Shown: piece by piece, positions 8,127-16,691 of the stretch
Position numbering within the stretch: the first letter of the stretch is position 1
Layout of the letters: every line of letters starts with the position of its first letter
From: Demequina sp. NBRC 110054
GTDB taxonomy: Bacteria; Actinomycetota; Actinomycetes; Actinomycetales; Demequinaceae
DNA: 64,000 nucleotides
Assembly: GCF_002090115.1 (NCBI RefSeq)
Contig: NZ_BBRK01000004.1
Coordinates: 744,001 to 808,000 of the forward strand
Direction: 5' to 3'
Notes under the pieces: generated by a model
What the model was told of the DNA's origin: nothing
Database searches by the model: none
What the model saw: only the letters and a program-made list of their open reading frames with translations
Program-made: the position numbers and the translations under genes

Positions 8127-8759
8127 ATGTCAGACAAGGTCGACCCGAAGAGGACCCTCGACTCGTACGCCGCCCGCAAGGGCGAGTTCCGCATCGTCCG
8201 CGTGCCTCCGATGAGGTACCTCGCCGTCGACGGCCACGGCGACCCCAACACCTCCCCGGCGTTCGAGCGCGCGATCGGCGCGCTCTACCCTGTGGCCTAC
8301 GCCCTCAAGTTCGCCTCCAAGGCCCGCGGCCACGACTACGTGGTGCCGCCGCTCGAGGGCCTGTGGTGGTCCGAGGACATGGACTCCTTCGCGGTCAACC
8401 TCGACAAGTCCCAGTGGAGCTGGACGCTCCTGCTGCTGATCCCCGATACGGCACTTCCGGAACCCCTGGACGATGCGATGGTCGCGACGGCCACGGAGGC
8501 CGCCGCCGCGAAGGCTCCCGATGCGGGGGTCGAGGGCGTGAGGGTCGAGACGATCGACGAGGGCGAGTGCGTGCAGACGCTCCACGTCGGACCTTTCGAC
8601 GACGAGGCTCCGGTGATCGCTCGGATGCATGAGGAGTTCATGCCGGCGCACGGGCTGCGCCCCTCGGCCCACCATCACGAGATCTACCTGAGCGACTTCC
8701 GCCGCGCCGCGCCCGAGAAGTTGCGCACGATCCTGCGGCAGCCCGTCGCTCGCGTCTGA
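8127..8759 (+). CDS. GyrI-like small-molecule-binding domain protein
   Basis: A 210-residue soluble protein. The opening resembles the GyrI-like (SOUL/AraC effector-binding) family of stand-alone ligand-binding proteins: FRIVRVPPMRYLAVDGHGDP, then YALKFASKARGHDYVVPPLEGLWW, and a C-terminal HHHEIYLSDFRRAAPEKLRTILRQPV. Related proteins bind or hydrolyse small hydrophobic compounds. The ATG at 8127 has a GGGAGC ribosome site. It stands alone between a lipoprotein and a membrane protein. Confidence 0.78.
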   Translation: MSDKVDPKRTLDSYAARKGEFRIVRVPPMRYLAVDGHGDPNTSPAFERAIGALYPVAYALKFASKARGHDYVVPPLEGLWWSEDMDSFAVNLDKSQWSWTLLLLIPDTALPEPLDDAMVATATEAAAAKAPDAGVEGVRVETIDEGECVQTLHVGPFDDEAPVIARMHEEFMPAHGLRPSAHHHEIYLSDFRRAAPEKLRTILRQPVARV

Positions 8760-8904
8760 GGCCACGCGCCGCGCGGCTGGCACCGGGGCGCGAATCGTGA
8801 CCGCACGGTGATGCGGCGCACGCCCGGAACTCGCCGGCGTGGGTTACCGTCTATGCAAGGCCGCATCGCATCCGGGGGGACGCATGGGCGGCCGAGGGGG
8901 TGTC

Positions 8905-9603
8905 ATGAGCATCGAAGAGGTCGGCGTGCCCGCGCGAGCGAGGCCGCAGTGGCCGATCATGGTGGCCGCGGGAGTGGTCGCCGCGTTCGCGATCGCGCTC
9001 GTGGCGGCTTTTCCGCTGGTGGAAACCTCGAACGACGCCGATCCGCAGACGCTCACGACCGAGCAGATTGCGTCGCGCGGCTACGACGTCGCCGCCGCGG
9101 AGCTGCTCGCCGGGGTGTGGGACTCGAGCTACGGGCCGACGGTCGTCACGGTCGACGACGTTGTCTCGCTCGCGCCCGGGAGCACCGATGGCGACGTGAC
9201 GCTCGTGGCCGACCACTCGGGCATCGACGTCGACGCGCGCACGGAGCGGACCGCGACGGCAGCAGAGCGCAGTGACGTGATCGCCGACGCGATCCCGATG
9301 ACGGCGACCGGGCGCGCGGCGGTGACCTCGCTCATCTCCGAGCTGCGAGCCGTCGAGGAGGAGGCGACCGCCGCATCGTCCAGTGCCGACATGGTCGCCA
9401 TCACCGTCGAACCGACCGCGGTCGAGGGCCATCTCACCGACACCGTCGGCGACTACTGGGTGCAGGTCAGCCTGTATGTGACCGAGGAGTACCGCGACGG
9501 AGTCGTGTCGGAGGGCGTCGAGACGGCCATCGTGGTGTTCGATCCGGACACACACGCGGTCGTCGACGCGGTGCTGCTGACGCAGGAGGACGCCGCTCCG
9601 TAG
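8905..9603 (+). CDS. Membrane-anchored protein of unknown function
   Basis: A 232-residue protein with one transmembrane segment at about residues 18-38 and a large acidic, probably extracytoplasmic domain. No known motif is visible. The ATG at 8905 has a GAGGGGG ribosome site; an in-frame start at 8839 is possible but lacks one. The next small membrane gene begins 10 bases after its stop, so the two are probably co-transcribed. Confidence 0.65.
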   Translation: MSIEEVGVPARARPQWPIMVAAGVVAAFAIALVAAFPLVETSNDADPQTLTTEQIASRGYDVAAAELLAGVWDSSYGPTVVTVDDVVSLAPGSTDGDVTLVADHSGIDVDARTERTATAAERSDVIADAIPMTATGRAAVTSLISELRAVEEEATAASSSADMVAITVEPTAVEGHLTDTVGDYWVQVSLYVTEEYRDGVVSEGVETAIVVFDPDTHAVVDAVLLTQEDAAP

Positions 9604-9612
9604 GCTGGCGGT

Positions 9613-9843
9613 ATGACGTCGATCGGCAAGGTGCACGTGGGCTGGCTGCTGCTGGCCGTGCTCGCAGACATCGTGGCGATCCTCTTGTGGAACCTCACCA
9701 TCACCACCTGCACCGAGGCCGTCGAGGGCGTCGGCGCGTGCGACACCTCACCCGTGCCCCGGATCGGCGCCGTGCTCGTCGCGCTGCTGTCGGTGGGCTT
9801 CGTGCTCAAGGCGCTCACCGCGATCCCGCGGGACGAGGTCTAG
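9613..9843 (+). CDS. Small two-helix membrane protein
   Basis: A 76-residue protein with two hydrophobic segments (about residues 10-28 and 48-66) joined by a short loop containing two Cys residues (TTCTEAVEGVGACD). The loop Cys pair could form a disulfide outside the cell. It follows the membrane-anchored protein closely and is probably translated from the same mRNA. Function unknown. Confidence 0.6.
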   Translation: MTSIGKVHVGWLLLAVLADIVAILLWNLTITTCTEAVEGVGACDTSPVPRIGAVLVALLSVGFVLKALTAIPRDEV

Positions 9844-9942
9844 CAGCCCGCTCGCCGAGCGCGCGGCTGCACCGTCGACCTCCCTGGCGTGCGAGCCGCT
9901 GCTCACCGCCCGACGCGTGTGTTTCCGGGCTACCGTCGAGTC

Positions 9943-10701
9943 ATGGTCACGTCCCCGGTCGAGATCACCTCTGGCGGTATCGCGCTCGTCGGCACGCTCG
10001 ACGTGCCGGAGCTCGAGCCGGGCCAGCGGGTGCCTCTCGTCGTGATCATGCACCGACTCTTCGGCGACCAGGAGGAGGCCGTGCTGGTCGCCACCTCGCG
10101 CGCGCTGGTCGCGCGGGGGATCGCCACGCTGCGATTCGACTTCATCGGCCAAGGCCGCAGCGGCGGTCGCTTCATCGACATGACCGTGCCGATCGAGCTC
10201 GCGGAGGCCGCGGACGTGGTGGCGTTCGCGCGGGCCTTGCCGTTCGTCTCGACACTTGGGCTGGTCGGGCATTCGCAGGGCGGGGTCGTCGCGTCGATGC
10301 TTGCGGGACGGATGGGCTCCGACGTGGGTGCGATCGTGCTGCTCGCGCCCGCCGTCATCATCCGCGACGACACCCGCGCGGGCACCATCCTTGGCGCATC
10401 GTTCGATCCCGACGATCTCCCCGAGCAGATCGAGATGTGGGGATACCCGCTGGGTCGGGAGTTCCTCAGGACGGGGCAGGAGCTCCCGATTCTCGACGAC
10501 TCCTCCCCGTACGAGGGACCGATGCTGGTGCTCGCCGCGGGTGCTGATGAGCATGTACCGCTCTCGCCCATCGAAGCCTTCGCCTCGCGCATGACTGACG
10601 CGCGCATCGTGGTGCTCGACGGCAAGGACCACTTCTTCGAGCCCGACGTGCAGCGCGCTGCGACGCTCGCCGCGGACTTCCTCCGCGAGCACCTGGTCTG
10701 A
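9943..10701 (+). CDS. Alpha/beta hydrolase (cinnamoyl esterase-like)
   Basis: A 252-residue alpha/beta hydrolase. The nucleophile elbow is GHSQGG with Ser111. The acid is probably the Asp in AAGADEHVPL and the base the His in DGKDHFF near the C-terminus. The oxyanion region MHRLFGD matches feruloyl/cinnamoyl esterase-like and dienelactone-hydrolase-related enzymes. No signal peptide is present, so it acts in the cytoplasm. The ATG at 9943 fits the family's N-terminus. It may hydrolyse an ester of an aromatic acid, but the neighbours do not show this. Confidence 0.8.
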   Translation: MVTSPVEITSGGIALVGTLDVPELEPGQRVPLVVIMHRLFGDQEEAVLVATSRALVARGIATLRFDFIGQGRSGGRFIDMTVPIELAEAADVVAFARALPFVSTLGLVGHSQGGVVASMLAGRMGSDVGAIVLLAPAVIIRDDTRAGTILGASFDPDDLPEQIEMWGYPLGREFLRTGQELPILDDSSPYEGPMLVLAAGADEHVPLSPIEAFASRMTDARIVVLDGKDHFFEPDVQRAATLAADFLREHLV

Positions 10702-10709
10702 GGAAGAGG

Positions 10710-11813
10710 TCAGGCCGCGGTCGGCTCCCGGGACCATCCCGCATCGTCCGGGTTCACCCAAGTCTCCTCGGTGTCCCCATACGCGCGCACCCCGGCGAAC
10801 CAGTACGTCGTGTCCGGGTCCCAACCTGCCAGGACGGACGATGCGCCATCGCCTACGGGGATCGCGCGGCCAGCGGTCTCGAGGTAGCCAGCGACGGTGA
10901 GATGGGCGCCGTCGTAGTACTCGGCGACGCGGGACCAGTCGGGAAGGACCCACGGCCCGGGCTCCCCCGTCGTCCGGTACCAGTCATGACGGCGCGACGC
11001 GGTGACGTCGATCGGGAAGCGGCGGCACAGGTCGGCCCACGCGTCGGGGCCGTCGATCTCGTAGACGTTCGCGTCGCTCGGGACAGCAGCACGGCGGACC
11101 AGCGCCCGCTCCGGCCCATGGCTGTCCTCGATCAGCCACAGCCCCGCAGGACCGCTGTCTCCAAGCGAGCGCGTGGTGCGCGTCAAGGCGTGCGGCGGCT
11201 TGGACCACCACGGTCCCGAGATGGCCTCCTGAGGGCGCTTGCGGTAGCTGCGGTGAAAGCGGTACTCCTCCTCGACGATCGCCTCGCGCCAGTTCGCCAG
11301 CACGGTGGCGGGCTCGCCCGCGTGCTCGAAACCTGCCGGGTGATCGTGAAGATCGAACTCGACCACCCATTGACTCGCAAGGTCCACCGGCGCACCCCAC
11401 CAGGACGGTGCCTCGCTCGCCTCGATCGCGGCGGCCACCTCGACCAGCGGCCCTCGCATCTCGTCCGTCGCGGCGAGCACGTCCTCACCGTCGGGCGCCT
11501 GCCAGTACATCGCCGCGTCGACGGAGGCGACGAGCGCGGACATGAGCGTGTGCGCGTCGAGGCGCCCGCGCGGGGCGTCCGCCCACAGCCGGGCTACGTC
11601 CGCCGTGGTACGAATCGGGATTTCTGGGGGCCCGGACCCCTCAAGGGCGAGCATGCTGAGGGCCGGGGTCCCCCGGCGAGGATCGAGATCGTGCGAGGCG
11701 TAGAAGACCGCGGTGACGAACTCCTGGCCCGCGTCGTCCTCCGCGTGACTCGCCCACTCGAGCATCGTCGCGAGGCACAGTCTCCGCCCGCGCGGTCCCG
11801 CCATCAGATCCAT
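10710..11813 (-). CDS. Protein of unknown function
   Basis: A 367-residue cytoplasmic-looking protein, Trp-rich, with no signal peptide and no motif I recognise. The ATG at 11813 is preceded by GGGGG at good spacing; a GTG at 11834 is possible. It is convergent with the hydrolase (8 bases between the stops) and divergent from the GntR regulator, with a 60-base gap that may hold both promoters. Confidence 0.55.
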   Translation of the reverse strand: MDLMAGPRGRRLCLATMLEWASHAEDDAGQEFVTAVFYASHDLDPRRGTPALSMLALEGSGPPEIPIRTTADVARLWADAPRGRLDAHTLMSALVASVDAAMYWQAPDGEDVLAATDEMRGPLVEVAAAIEASEAPSWWGAPVDLASQWVVEFDLHDHPAGFEHAGEPATVLANWREAIVEEEYRFHRSYRKRPQEAISGPWWSKPPHALTRTTRSLGDSGPAGLWLIEDSHGPERALVRRAAVPSDANVYEIDGPDAWADLCRRFPIDVTASRRHDWYRTTGEPGPWVLPDWSRVAEYYDGAHLTVAGYLETAGRAIPVGDGASSVLAGWDPDTTYWFAGVRAYGDTEETWVNPDDAGWSREPTAA

Positions 11814-11873
11814 CTGCACACCCCCGACTGTCACCCTAGGGCCGTGCGCTCCCGGTCGCGCTAGGTTCGATCC

Positions 11874-12224
11874 ATGGACCTCACCGTCGACGCCGCGTCG
11901 AAGACGCCACCGTTCGCGCAGGTGCGCGACCAGATCGCCGCGCAGATCCTCGCCGGCGACCTTGCGGACCAGGCGAGGCTTCCGGCAATCCGGGCCCTCG
12001 CATCGTCCCTGTCCGTGGCGCCCGGCACCGTCGCGCGCGCCTACGGCGAGCTCGAGGAGGCCGGGCTCGTCGTCACGGCGGGCCGCAACGGGACGTGCGT
12101 CATCGGCCAGGCGGTCGATGTGGAGCTCGCCTCTGCGGCCGACGGCTTCCTCGCGCTAGGACGCATGAAGGGGCTCGAGCCGGAGGCGCTCATCGCACTC
12201 CTGCGGTCCCGCCCACGGGTCTAG
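11874..12224 (+). CDS. GntR-family regulator, YtrA-type
   Basis: A 116-residue GntR protein with the winged helix-turn-helix at residues about 12-75 (FAQVRDQIAAQILAGDL through LSVAPGTVARAYGELEEAGLV) and only a short helical C-terminus, as in the YtrA subfamily. YtrA regulators usually lie beside ABC transporter genes, but none follows here. The divergent unknown gene is the most likely local target. Confidence 0.85.
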   Translation: MDLTVDAASKTPPFAQVRDQIAAQILAGDLADQARLPAIRALASSLSVAPGTVARAYGELEEAGLVVTAGRNGTCVIGQAVDVELASAADGFLALGRMKGLEPEALIALLRSRPRV

Positions 12225-12256
12225 GCACGCACGCGGCCGGCGCCACCGCGGACTGC

Positions 12257-12880
12257 CTAGCCGCGGCCTGCGGCAGCCGACGCGACCAGGTTGCTCTTCG
12301 GCAGGGACTCACCGGCCTCGACCGCCGCGAGCCACGTCGCGGCGTCAGCCACGGCTGCCCAGTTCGAGTGCAGCAGCGCCATGAGGGTCTCGTGGACCTG
12401 CCTCGCAGGAGCGGTACCTGCGTCATTGACCAGGTCGATCGCGCCCGTCGCATCGGCCAGCACCTCGACGGCGAGGCCCTTCGTGGCGGCGTCGACCGAC
12501 GTGCCGAGCACGCAGTTGTTCGTCATGTACCCGGTCAGCGCGAGGGTGTCGACGCCCTGAGCACGGAGCCACTCCTCGAGTCCGGTCTCCGCAAGCACTG
12601 ACGCGTGGTGCTTGACGACGCGTTCCCACGCGGGCGTCTCGCGCGCCGCGAGCGAGGGGTGGACCTCGTACCCGGGCGTCCCGGGTGCGAACACAGGGGC
12701 CCCGGCGCCCGAATCGTGCTGCACCACGACGATCGGGATACCTCGCGCCTCCGCCTCGTCGACCGCCTCGAGGATCCGCGCGAGCGACTCCTCTCGCGGC
12801 GGGTGCTGGATCGGCAGCCTTCCGGTGAAGTACTCGTTCTGGACATCGATCAGGACGAGCGCGCGGCGCGGCGTGGTCAT
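12257..12880 (-). CDS. Isochorismatase-like cysteine hydrolase
   Basis: A 207-residue cytoplasmic protein with the complete Asp-Lys-Cys triad: Asp12 (LIDVQNEYF), Lys90 (VVKHHAS) and Cys123 (MTNNCVLGTSVDA). A cis-peptide-bearing GYMTNN lies before the Cys. The family includes nicotinamidases, N-carbamoyl amidohydrolases and isochorismatases, and this one lacks clear markers for any. The ATG at 12880 is preceded by GGGAGGA. It forms its own leftward unit, downstream of the AraC gene and separated from it by a hairpin. Confidence 0.85.
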   Translation of the reverse strand: MTTPRRALVLIDVQNEYFTGRLPIQHPPREESLARILEAVDEAEARGIPIVVVQHDSGAGAPVFAPGTPGYEVHPSLAARETPAWERVVKHHASVLAETGLEEWLRAQGVDTLALTGYMTNNCVLGTSVDAATKGLAVEVLADATGAIDLVNDAGTAPARQVHETLMALLHSNWAAVADAATWLAAVEAGESLPKSNLVASAAAGRG

Positions 12881-12937
12881 CGTTCCTCCCGGGTGTCGGC
12901 CGCTGTCCACGCTACTCGCGCTCGGCACGCGTGGGCG

Positions 12938-12994
12938 CTGGAATCGCACCACGGTGGGGATCGGGCCGCCAGAGCGGCCGTCATGCGATTCCAG
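12938..12994. terminator. Large hairpin between AraC and isochorismatase-like genes
   Basis: CTGGAATCGCA (12938-12948) pairs perfectly with TGCGATTCCAG (12984-12994), and a second GC-rich stem with GGCCGC/GCGGCC lies inside the loop. It sits just past the AraC stop (13011, leftward) and before the hydrolase promoter, as a terminator would. There is no U-tract. Confidence 0.5.
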
Positions 12995-13010
12995 GACGCA
13001 TCTGGGAGGG

Positions 13011-13961
13011 CTATGACGCGACCGACAGCTCCCGCGTCGGCCCCGCGACGCGCCACTCGCGCGGGGTCACCCCGTGCTGACGCCGGAACGCGCGTGTGAA
13101 GGTCGTCGCATCGTCGAAGCCCGCGCTCGCCGCGATCTCGGCGATCGGCACGTCGGCGAACTCGGGATCCGTGAGGCGCGCCGCCGCGAGCGCGAGCCGC
13201 CGGCCGCGCAGATAGTCGCTCGGCGTCGTGCCCACGTCCTCGAACACGTGATAGACCGTCCGCCGCGACAGGAAGAACTCCGCGGCGATGTCGTCGACGC
13301 GCACCCGCGGAAGGTTCACCGCCACGAAGTCCTGGATCGCGCGCAGCAGCCCGCCGCGGGTCCGCGGCAGCACACGCGTGCCCTCGGCCGAGGCACGGAT
13401 CATCGTCGCCGCCAGGTCTCGCGCCACCTCGGACGCCTCGGCCGCCTGGGTCCCCGGAGGGGGACCGCCCTGCTTGTGCAGGTCGAGCGCATAGGTGAAG
13501 AACACCCGGGTCGCGTCCGTGGCGGGCAGGCTCAGCTGACCCAGCCCTCCCCTCACGGCTTCGGACGGCGCGTCGAGCGAGGCCTGCGAGACCTGCACGA
13601 TGAGCTGCTGCTGCCCCGGTTCCGAGTAGTCGAGGTAGTAGGGGGAGTCGGTGGCGTACATGGACGCGCTGCCGGGACGCACCGACACCATGCGCCTGCC
13701 CTGCCGCACCGTGCCTCGCGAGGCCACCTGGAGGGACAGGTGCAGATCATCCACCTCGGACCTGGCCGCAAGTCGCTCGGACCGGTCCACCGTGTGACCG
13801 TCGGTCGCGACGCACGAGATCGAGATGCTGTCGTCGAGCTCGAGGTGATCCATCCTGGCCGTGAATCCGGGCTCGAACGAGTCGAAGCTGATCGGGATGA
13901 AGCAACGGCTGACGACGTCCTTCCATTCGTCCGCGCTGCCTGCCGCGTGAACAACCATCAC
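13011..13961 (-). CDS. AraC-family regulator, likely controls the aldehyde dehydrogenase operon
   Basis: A 316-residue AraC protein with an N-terminal AraC-binding-like domain of the FeaR/XylS-related type (residues about 10-180) and the DNA-binding domain at about 205-310, ending AGFDDATTFTRAFRRQHGVTPREWR. FeaR relatives activate aromatic aldehyde dehydrogenase genes. The gene directly upstream here is a benzaldehyde-dehydrogenase-like enzyme, which supports an activator role for this operon. It has its own strong promoter at 13985-14013. The inducer is unknown but probably aromatic. Confidence 0.87.
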   Translation of the reverse strand: MMVVHAAGSADEWKDVVSRCFIPISFDSFEPGFTARMDHLELDDSISISCVATDGHTVDRSERLAARSEVDDLHLSLQVASRGTVRQGRRMVSVRPGSASMYATDSPYYLDYSEPGQQQLIVQVSQASLDAPSEAVRGGLGQLSLPATDATRVFFTYALDLHKQGGPPPGTQAAEASEVARDLAATMIRASAEGTRVLPRTRGGLLRAIQDFVAVNLPRVRVDDIAAEFFLSRRTVYHVFEDVGTTPSDYLRGRRLALAAARLTDPEFADVPIAEIAASAGFDDATTFTRAFRRQHGVTPREWRVAGPTRELSVAS

Positions 13962-13984
13962 CGCCTCCTTGCGCTGATTCTCAG

Positions 13985-14013
13985 AACGTAAAACCGCCCT
14001 TGGGAATTGTCAA
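13985..14013 (-). promoter_or_regulatory. Promoter of the AraC gene with overlapping palindrome
   Basis: On the minus strand TTGACA (14013-14008) and TACGTT (13990-13985) are spaced by 17 bases, a near-consensus promoter. The -35 lies within TTGTCAACAA (14007-14016), a perfect 10-base palindrome that could be an autoregulatory site. GACAATGTTGA follows at about 14024-14034. Confidence 0.6.
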
Positions 14014-14111
14014 CAATCTGGCCGACAATGTTGAGGTTCCGTGATCTACACCGATCCCGAAGGATCCGCGAGGCTCGATCGGCATCGTTTACGCGACACC
14101 GTGCGGGCGGA

Positions 14112-15566
14112 TTAGAACGGGTAGGTGGCGATCTCGCCCTGGATGGTCACCCACTGCGTCTCGGTGAACGCCTCGATGTTGGCCTCGTGGCCGCCGAAGC
14201 GCACGCCGGTGCCCGAGTCGCCGACCCCGCCGAACGGCGCCTGCGCCTCGTCGTCCACGGTCTGGTCGTTGATGTGGATGATGCCGCTGTGGAGACGATC
14301 GGAGAGCTCGAAGGCGGCGTACGGGTCTCCCGTGAGCAGTCCGATCGAGAGCCCGAAGGGCGACGCGTTCACGAGCTGGACGAGCTCGTCCGTCGTCGAG
14401 AACGAGGACACCGAGGCCACAGGCCCGAAGATCTCCTCCTCGAAGGCCGCCTGCCCAGGCGTCACGTCAGCGAGCACCGACGGCTCGTAGAAGAGGTCCT
14501 CGAAGGCGCCGCCCACCGTGAGCCTCGCCCCGGCCTCGACGCTGCGCGTGACGATCGAGTGCACCTTGTCGCGCTGGCCGCCGTCGATGATCGGCCCTAG
14601 CGGCGCGCCGGTCGCGGGCGCACCAGCATGGAGCCGCGCCGCCTTCTCGGTCAGCAGCTCGACGTAGCGGTCGTACAGGCTCTCGTGCACCAGGTGGCGG
14701 CCCGTCGTCATGCAGATCTGGCCCTGGTGCAGGAACGATCCCCATGCGCCGGCCGAGGCCGCCGCCTCGACGTCGGCGTCGGCGAGGACCAGGAGCGCGT
14801 TGTTGCCGCCGAGCTCAAGGTGGACGCGCTTGAGCAGCTGACCCGCCCTCGCCGCGATCGCGCGCCCGGCGGGAGTCGAGCCGGTGAAGGAGATCATCGG
14901 CACGCGCGGCTCGTCGACGAGCGCCTGCCCCACGTCCGCACGGCCGGGAACCACGTTCAGCACGCCCGGCGGGAGCCCCGCCTCCTCGAGGATCGCCGCG
15001 AGGAACAGCGCGCCCGCGATCGTCGTGCGCGGGTCCGGCTTGAGCACCACCGAGTTGCCGAGCGCGAGCGCGGGTGCGAGCGACCTCGCCGCCAGGATCG
15101 CGGGGAAGTTGAAGGGCGCGACCACGCCCACGACCCCCACCGGGAGCCGGCGGGCGATGCTCGTGCGCGGCCGCCCCGTGCGCAGCAGCTGGCCGTAGGG
15201 CATCATCGCCGTCGCCGCGGCGAGGTGGAACTCCGACGCGACGAGCCCGGCCTCGAAGGCCGCCTTGCCCGGCGCCGACCCCGCCTCGTCCGCGAGCCAC
15301 GCGGCGAGCACGTCGGAGTGCTGCTCGATCAGCGCGGCCGCGCGGCGCATCACCGCGGCCTTCTCCTCGGGCGAGGTGCTCGCCCACGTGCGCTGCGCGC
15401 TCACCGCGAGGTCCACGGCCGTCTGCACGTCGTCGACGTCCGCCATCGCGTAGGACGCGATCCGCTCGCCCGTCGAAGGCGAGACCGCATCGGCGGTCGA
15501 CTTCAGCGTCGTCCATCCGCCCAGGTAGGTGCGCCCCTCCCAGGTGCCCTTGTCGAAGAACCCCAT
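14112..15566 (-). CDS. Aldehyde dehydrogenase, benzaldehyde dehydrogenase-like
   Basis: A 484-residue NAD(P)-dependent aldehyde dehydrogenase oxidising an aldehyde to the acid. Catalytic Cys285 (GQICMTTGR), Glu251 (HLELGGN) and Asn153 (APFNFP) are all present. The opening GFFDKGTWEG is typical of benzaldehyde/vanillin dehydrogenases. I chose ATG at 15566 because AAGGAGG lies 7 bases upstream. An ATG at 15623, right after the permease stop, could add 19 residues by coupling. It is the last gene of a six-gene operon behind a five-gene ABC importer, so the imported compound or its product is probably an aromatic aldehyde or acid. Confidence 0.87.
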   Translation of the reverse strand: MGFFDKGTWEGRTYLGGWTTLKSTADAVSPSTGERIASYAMADVDDVQTAVDLAVSAQRTWASTSPEEKAAVMRRAAALIEQHSDVLAAWLADEAGSAPGKAAFEAGLVASEFHLAAATAMMPYGQLLRTGRPRTSIARRLPVGVVGVVAPFNFPAILAARSLAPALALGNSVVLKPDPRTTIAGALFLAAILEEAGLPPGVLNVVPGRADVGQALVDEPRVPMISFTGSTPAGRAIAARAGQLLKRVHLELGGNNALLVLADADVEAAASAGAWGSFLHQGQICMTTGRHLVHESLYDRYVELLTEKAARLHAGAPATGAPLGPIIDGGQRDKVHSIVTRSVEAGARLTVGGAFEDLFYEPSVLADVTPGQAAFEEEIFGPVASVSSFSTTDELVQLVNASPFGLSIGLLTGDPYAAFELSDRLHSGIIHINDQTVDDEAQAPFGGVGDSGTGVRFGGHEANIEAFTETQWVTIQGEIATYPF

Positions 15567-15626
15567 GGTGGCCTCCTTCTTCCCGGCCGCTTCGGCCGCA
15601 TCCGTCGTCATCTGATCGAGCATGAT

Positions 15627-16691
15627 TCAGTCCGTTACCGTCATGACCGCGTCCGGGTGACGCGATGCGTGTCTGCGCTCCCCGTGGTCGGCGACCGCGA
15701 CGACGCGGTGCCCGATGGGGAAGATGCTGAGGTTGAATCGCGACGCGAGAGCTCCCCAGACGCCCTGGGGAAGGAACAGCGTCACGACGATGGCCAGCAC
15801 GCCGAGCACCGCGAGGTACCACAGGCCCATCTGGCTGAAGTAGAGGTCCATCACGTAGTAGATGACCGCCCCGACGATCGGCCCCTCGATCGTGCCGATG
15901 CCACCGATCAGCACCATGAAGACCATGAAGGCGGAGAAGCTCACGGAGAAGATCTGGGCGGGCGACTGCACGCCGATCGCCTGCAGGCAGATCACCGAGC
16001 CCGCGAGGCCCGCGCCGACGCCCGCGATCACGAAGACGATGCGCTTGGTGCGCCCCACGTGGATGCCGAGGGCGCGCGCGGCGACCTCGTTGTCGCGGAT
16101 GCTCTGCAGCGCGATGCCCATGCGGCTGCGCAGCAGGAACAGCGTCGCGATGAGCGTCGCCGCGAGGATCGCGAGCGCGAGCCAGTACGTGAAGAGGTTC
16201 CGCATCACGGGGTCCTCGGTGTAGTTCGCGATCGACCGCCCGCGCCCCGCGCCGAGCGAGTCGAACTTCACGACGACCTGCCTCACGGCCTCGGCGATCA
16301 CCCACGTGCCGATCGCGAAGTAGCCGCCGCGCAGCCTGAAGGCGACGAACGACAGCCCGAACGCGATCACCCCGATCGCGACCGACGCGACCAGTGCGCT
16401 CGCATACGGGTTGAGGCCCAGGTCGTTGAACACGAAGATCCCGTACGCGCCGAGGCCGATGTAGGCCTGCTGGCCGACCGACACCATGCCCGCGTAGCCC
16501 GCGAGGAGGTTCCATACGGTCGCGAGGGTGATCAGGTAGAACAGCTTGATCCACTGGCTCGTGACCGCGGGCACGAACAGGTAGGGCGCGAGCGCGAGCA
16601 GGACGATGACCGCGGCGCCGACGATCTGCGTCGTGATCATGCGCCGGCGCAGCCGGTCGACGCGCACGTGTCCGGGGACGAGCTCGGCCAT
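15627..16691 (-). CDS. livM: Branched-chain amino acid-type ABC permease LivM
   Basis: A 354-residue permease with 9-10 membrane segments of the LivM family. The signature region GYAGMVSVGQQAYIGLGAYG and the cytoplasmic coupling loop RSRMGIALQSIRDNEVAARALGI are clear. Its ATG overlaps the LivH stop (TGATG). LivH/LivM importers of this type take up branched-chain amino acids, but also urea, short amides and aromatic acids in catabolic operons. The downstream aldehyde dehydrogenase favours an aromatic or related substrate. Confidence 0.9.
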   Translation of the reverse strand: MAELVPGHVRVDRLRRRMITTQIVGAAVIVLLALAPYLFVPAVTSQWIKLFYLITLATVWNLLAGYAGMVSVGQQAYIGLGAYGIFVFNDLGLNPYASALVASVAIGVIAFGLSFVAFRLRGGYFAIGTWVIAEAVRQVVVKFDSLGAGRGRSIANYTEDPVMRNLFTYWLALAILAATLIATLFLLRSRMGIALQSIRDNEVAARALGIHVGRTKRIVFVIAGVGAGLAGSVICLQAIGVQSPAQIFSVSFSAFMVFMVLIGGIGTIEGPIVGAVIYYVMDLYFSQMGLWYLAVLGVLAIVVTLFLPQGVWGALASRFNLSIFPIGHRVVAVADHGERRHASRHPDAVMTVTD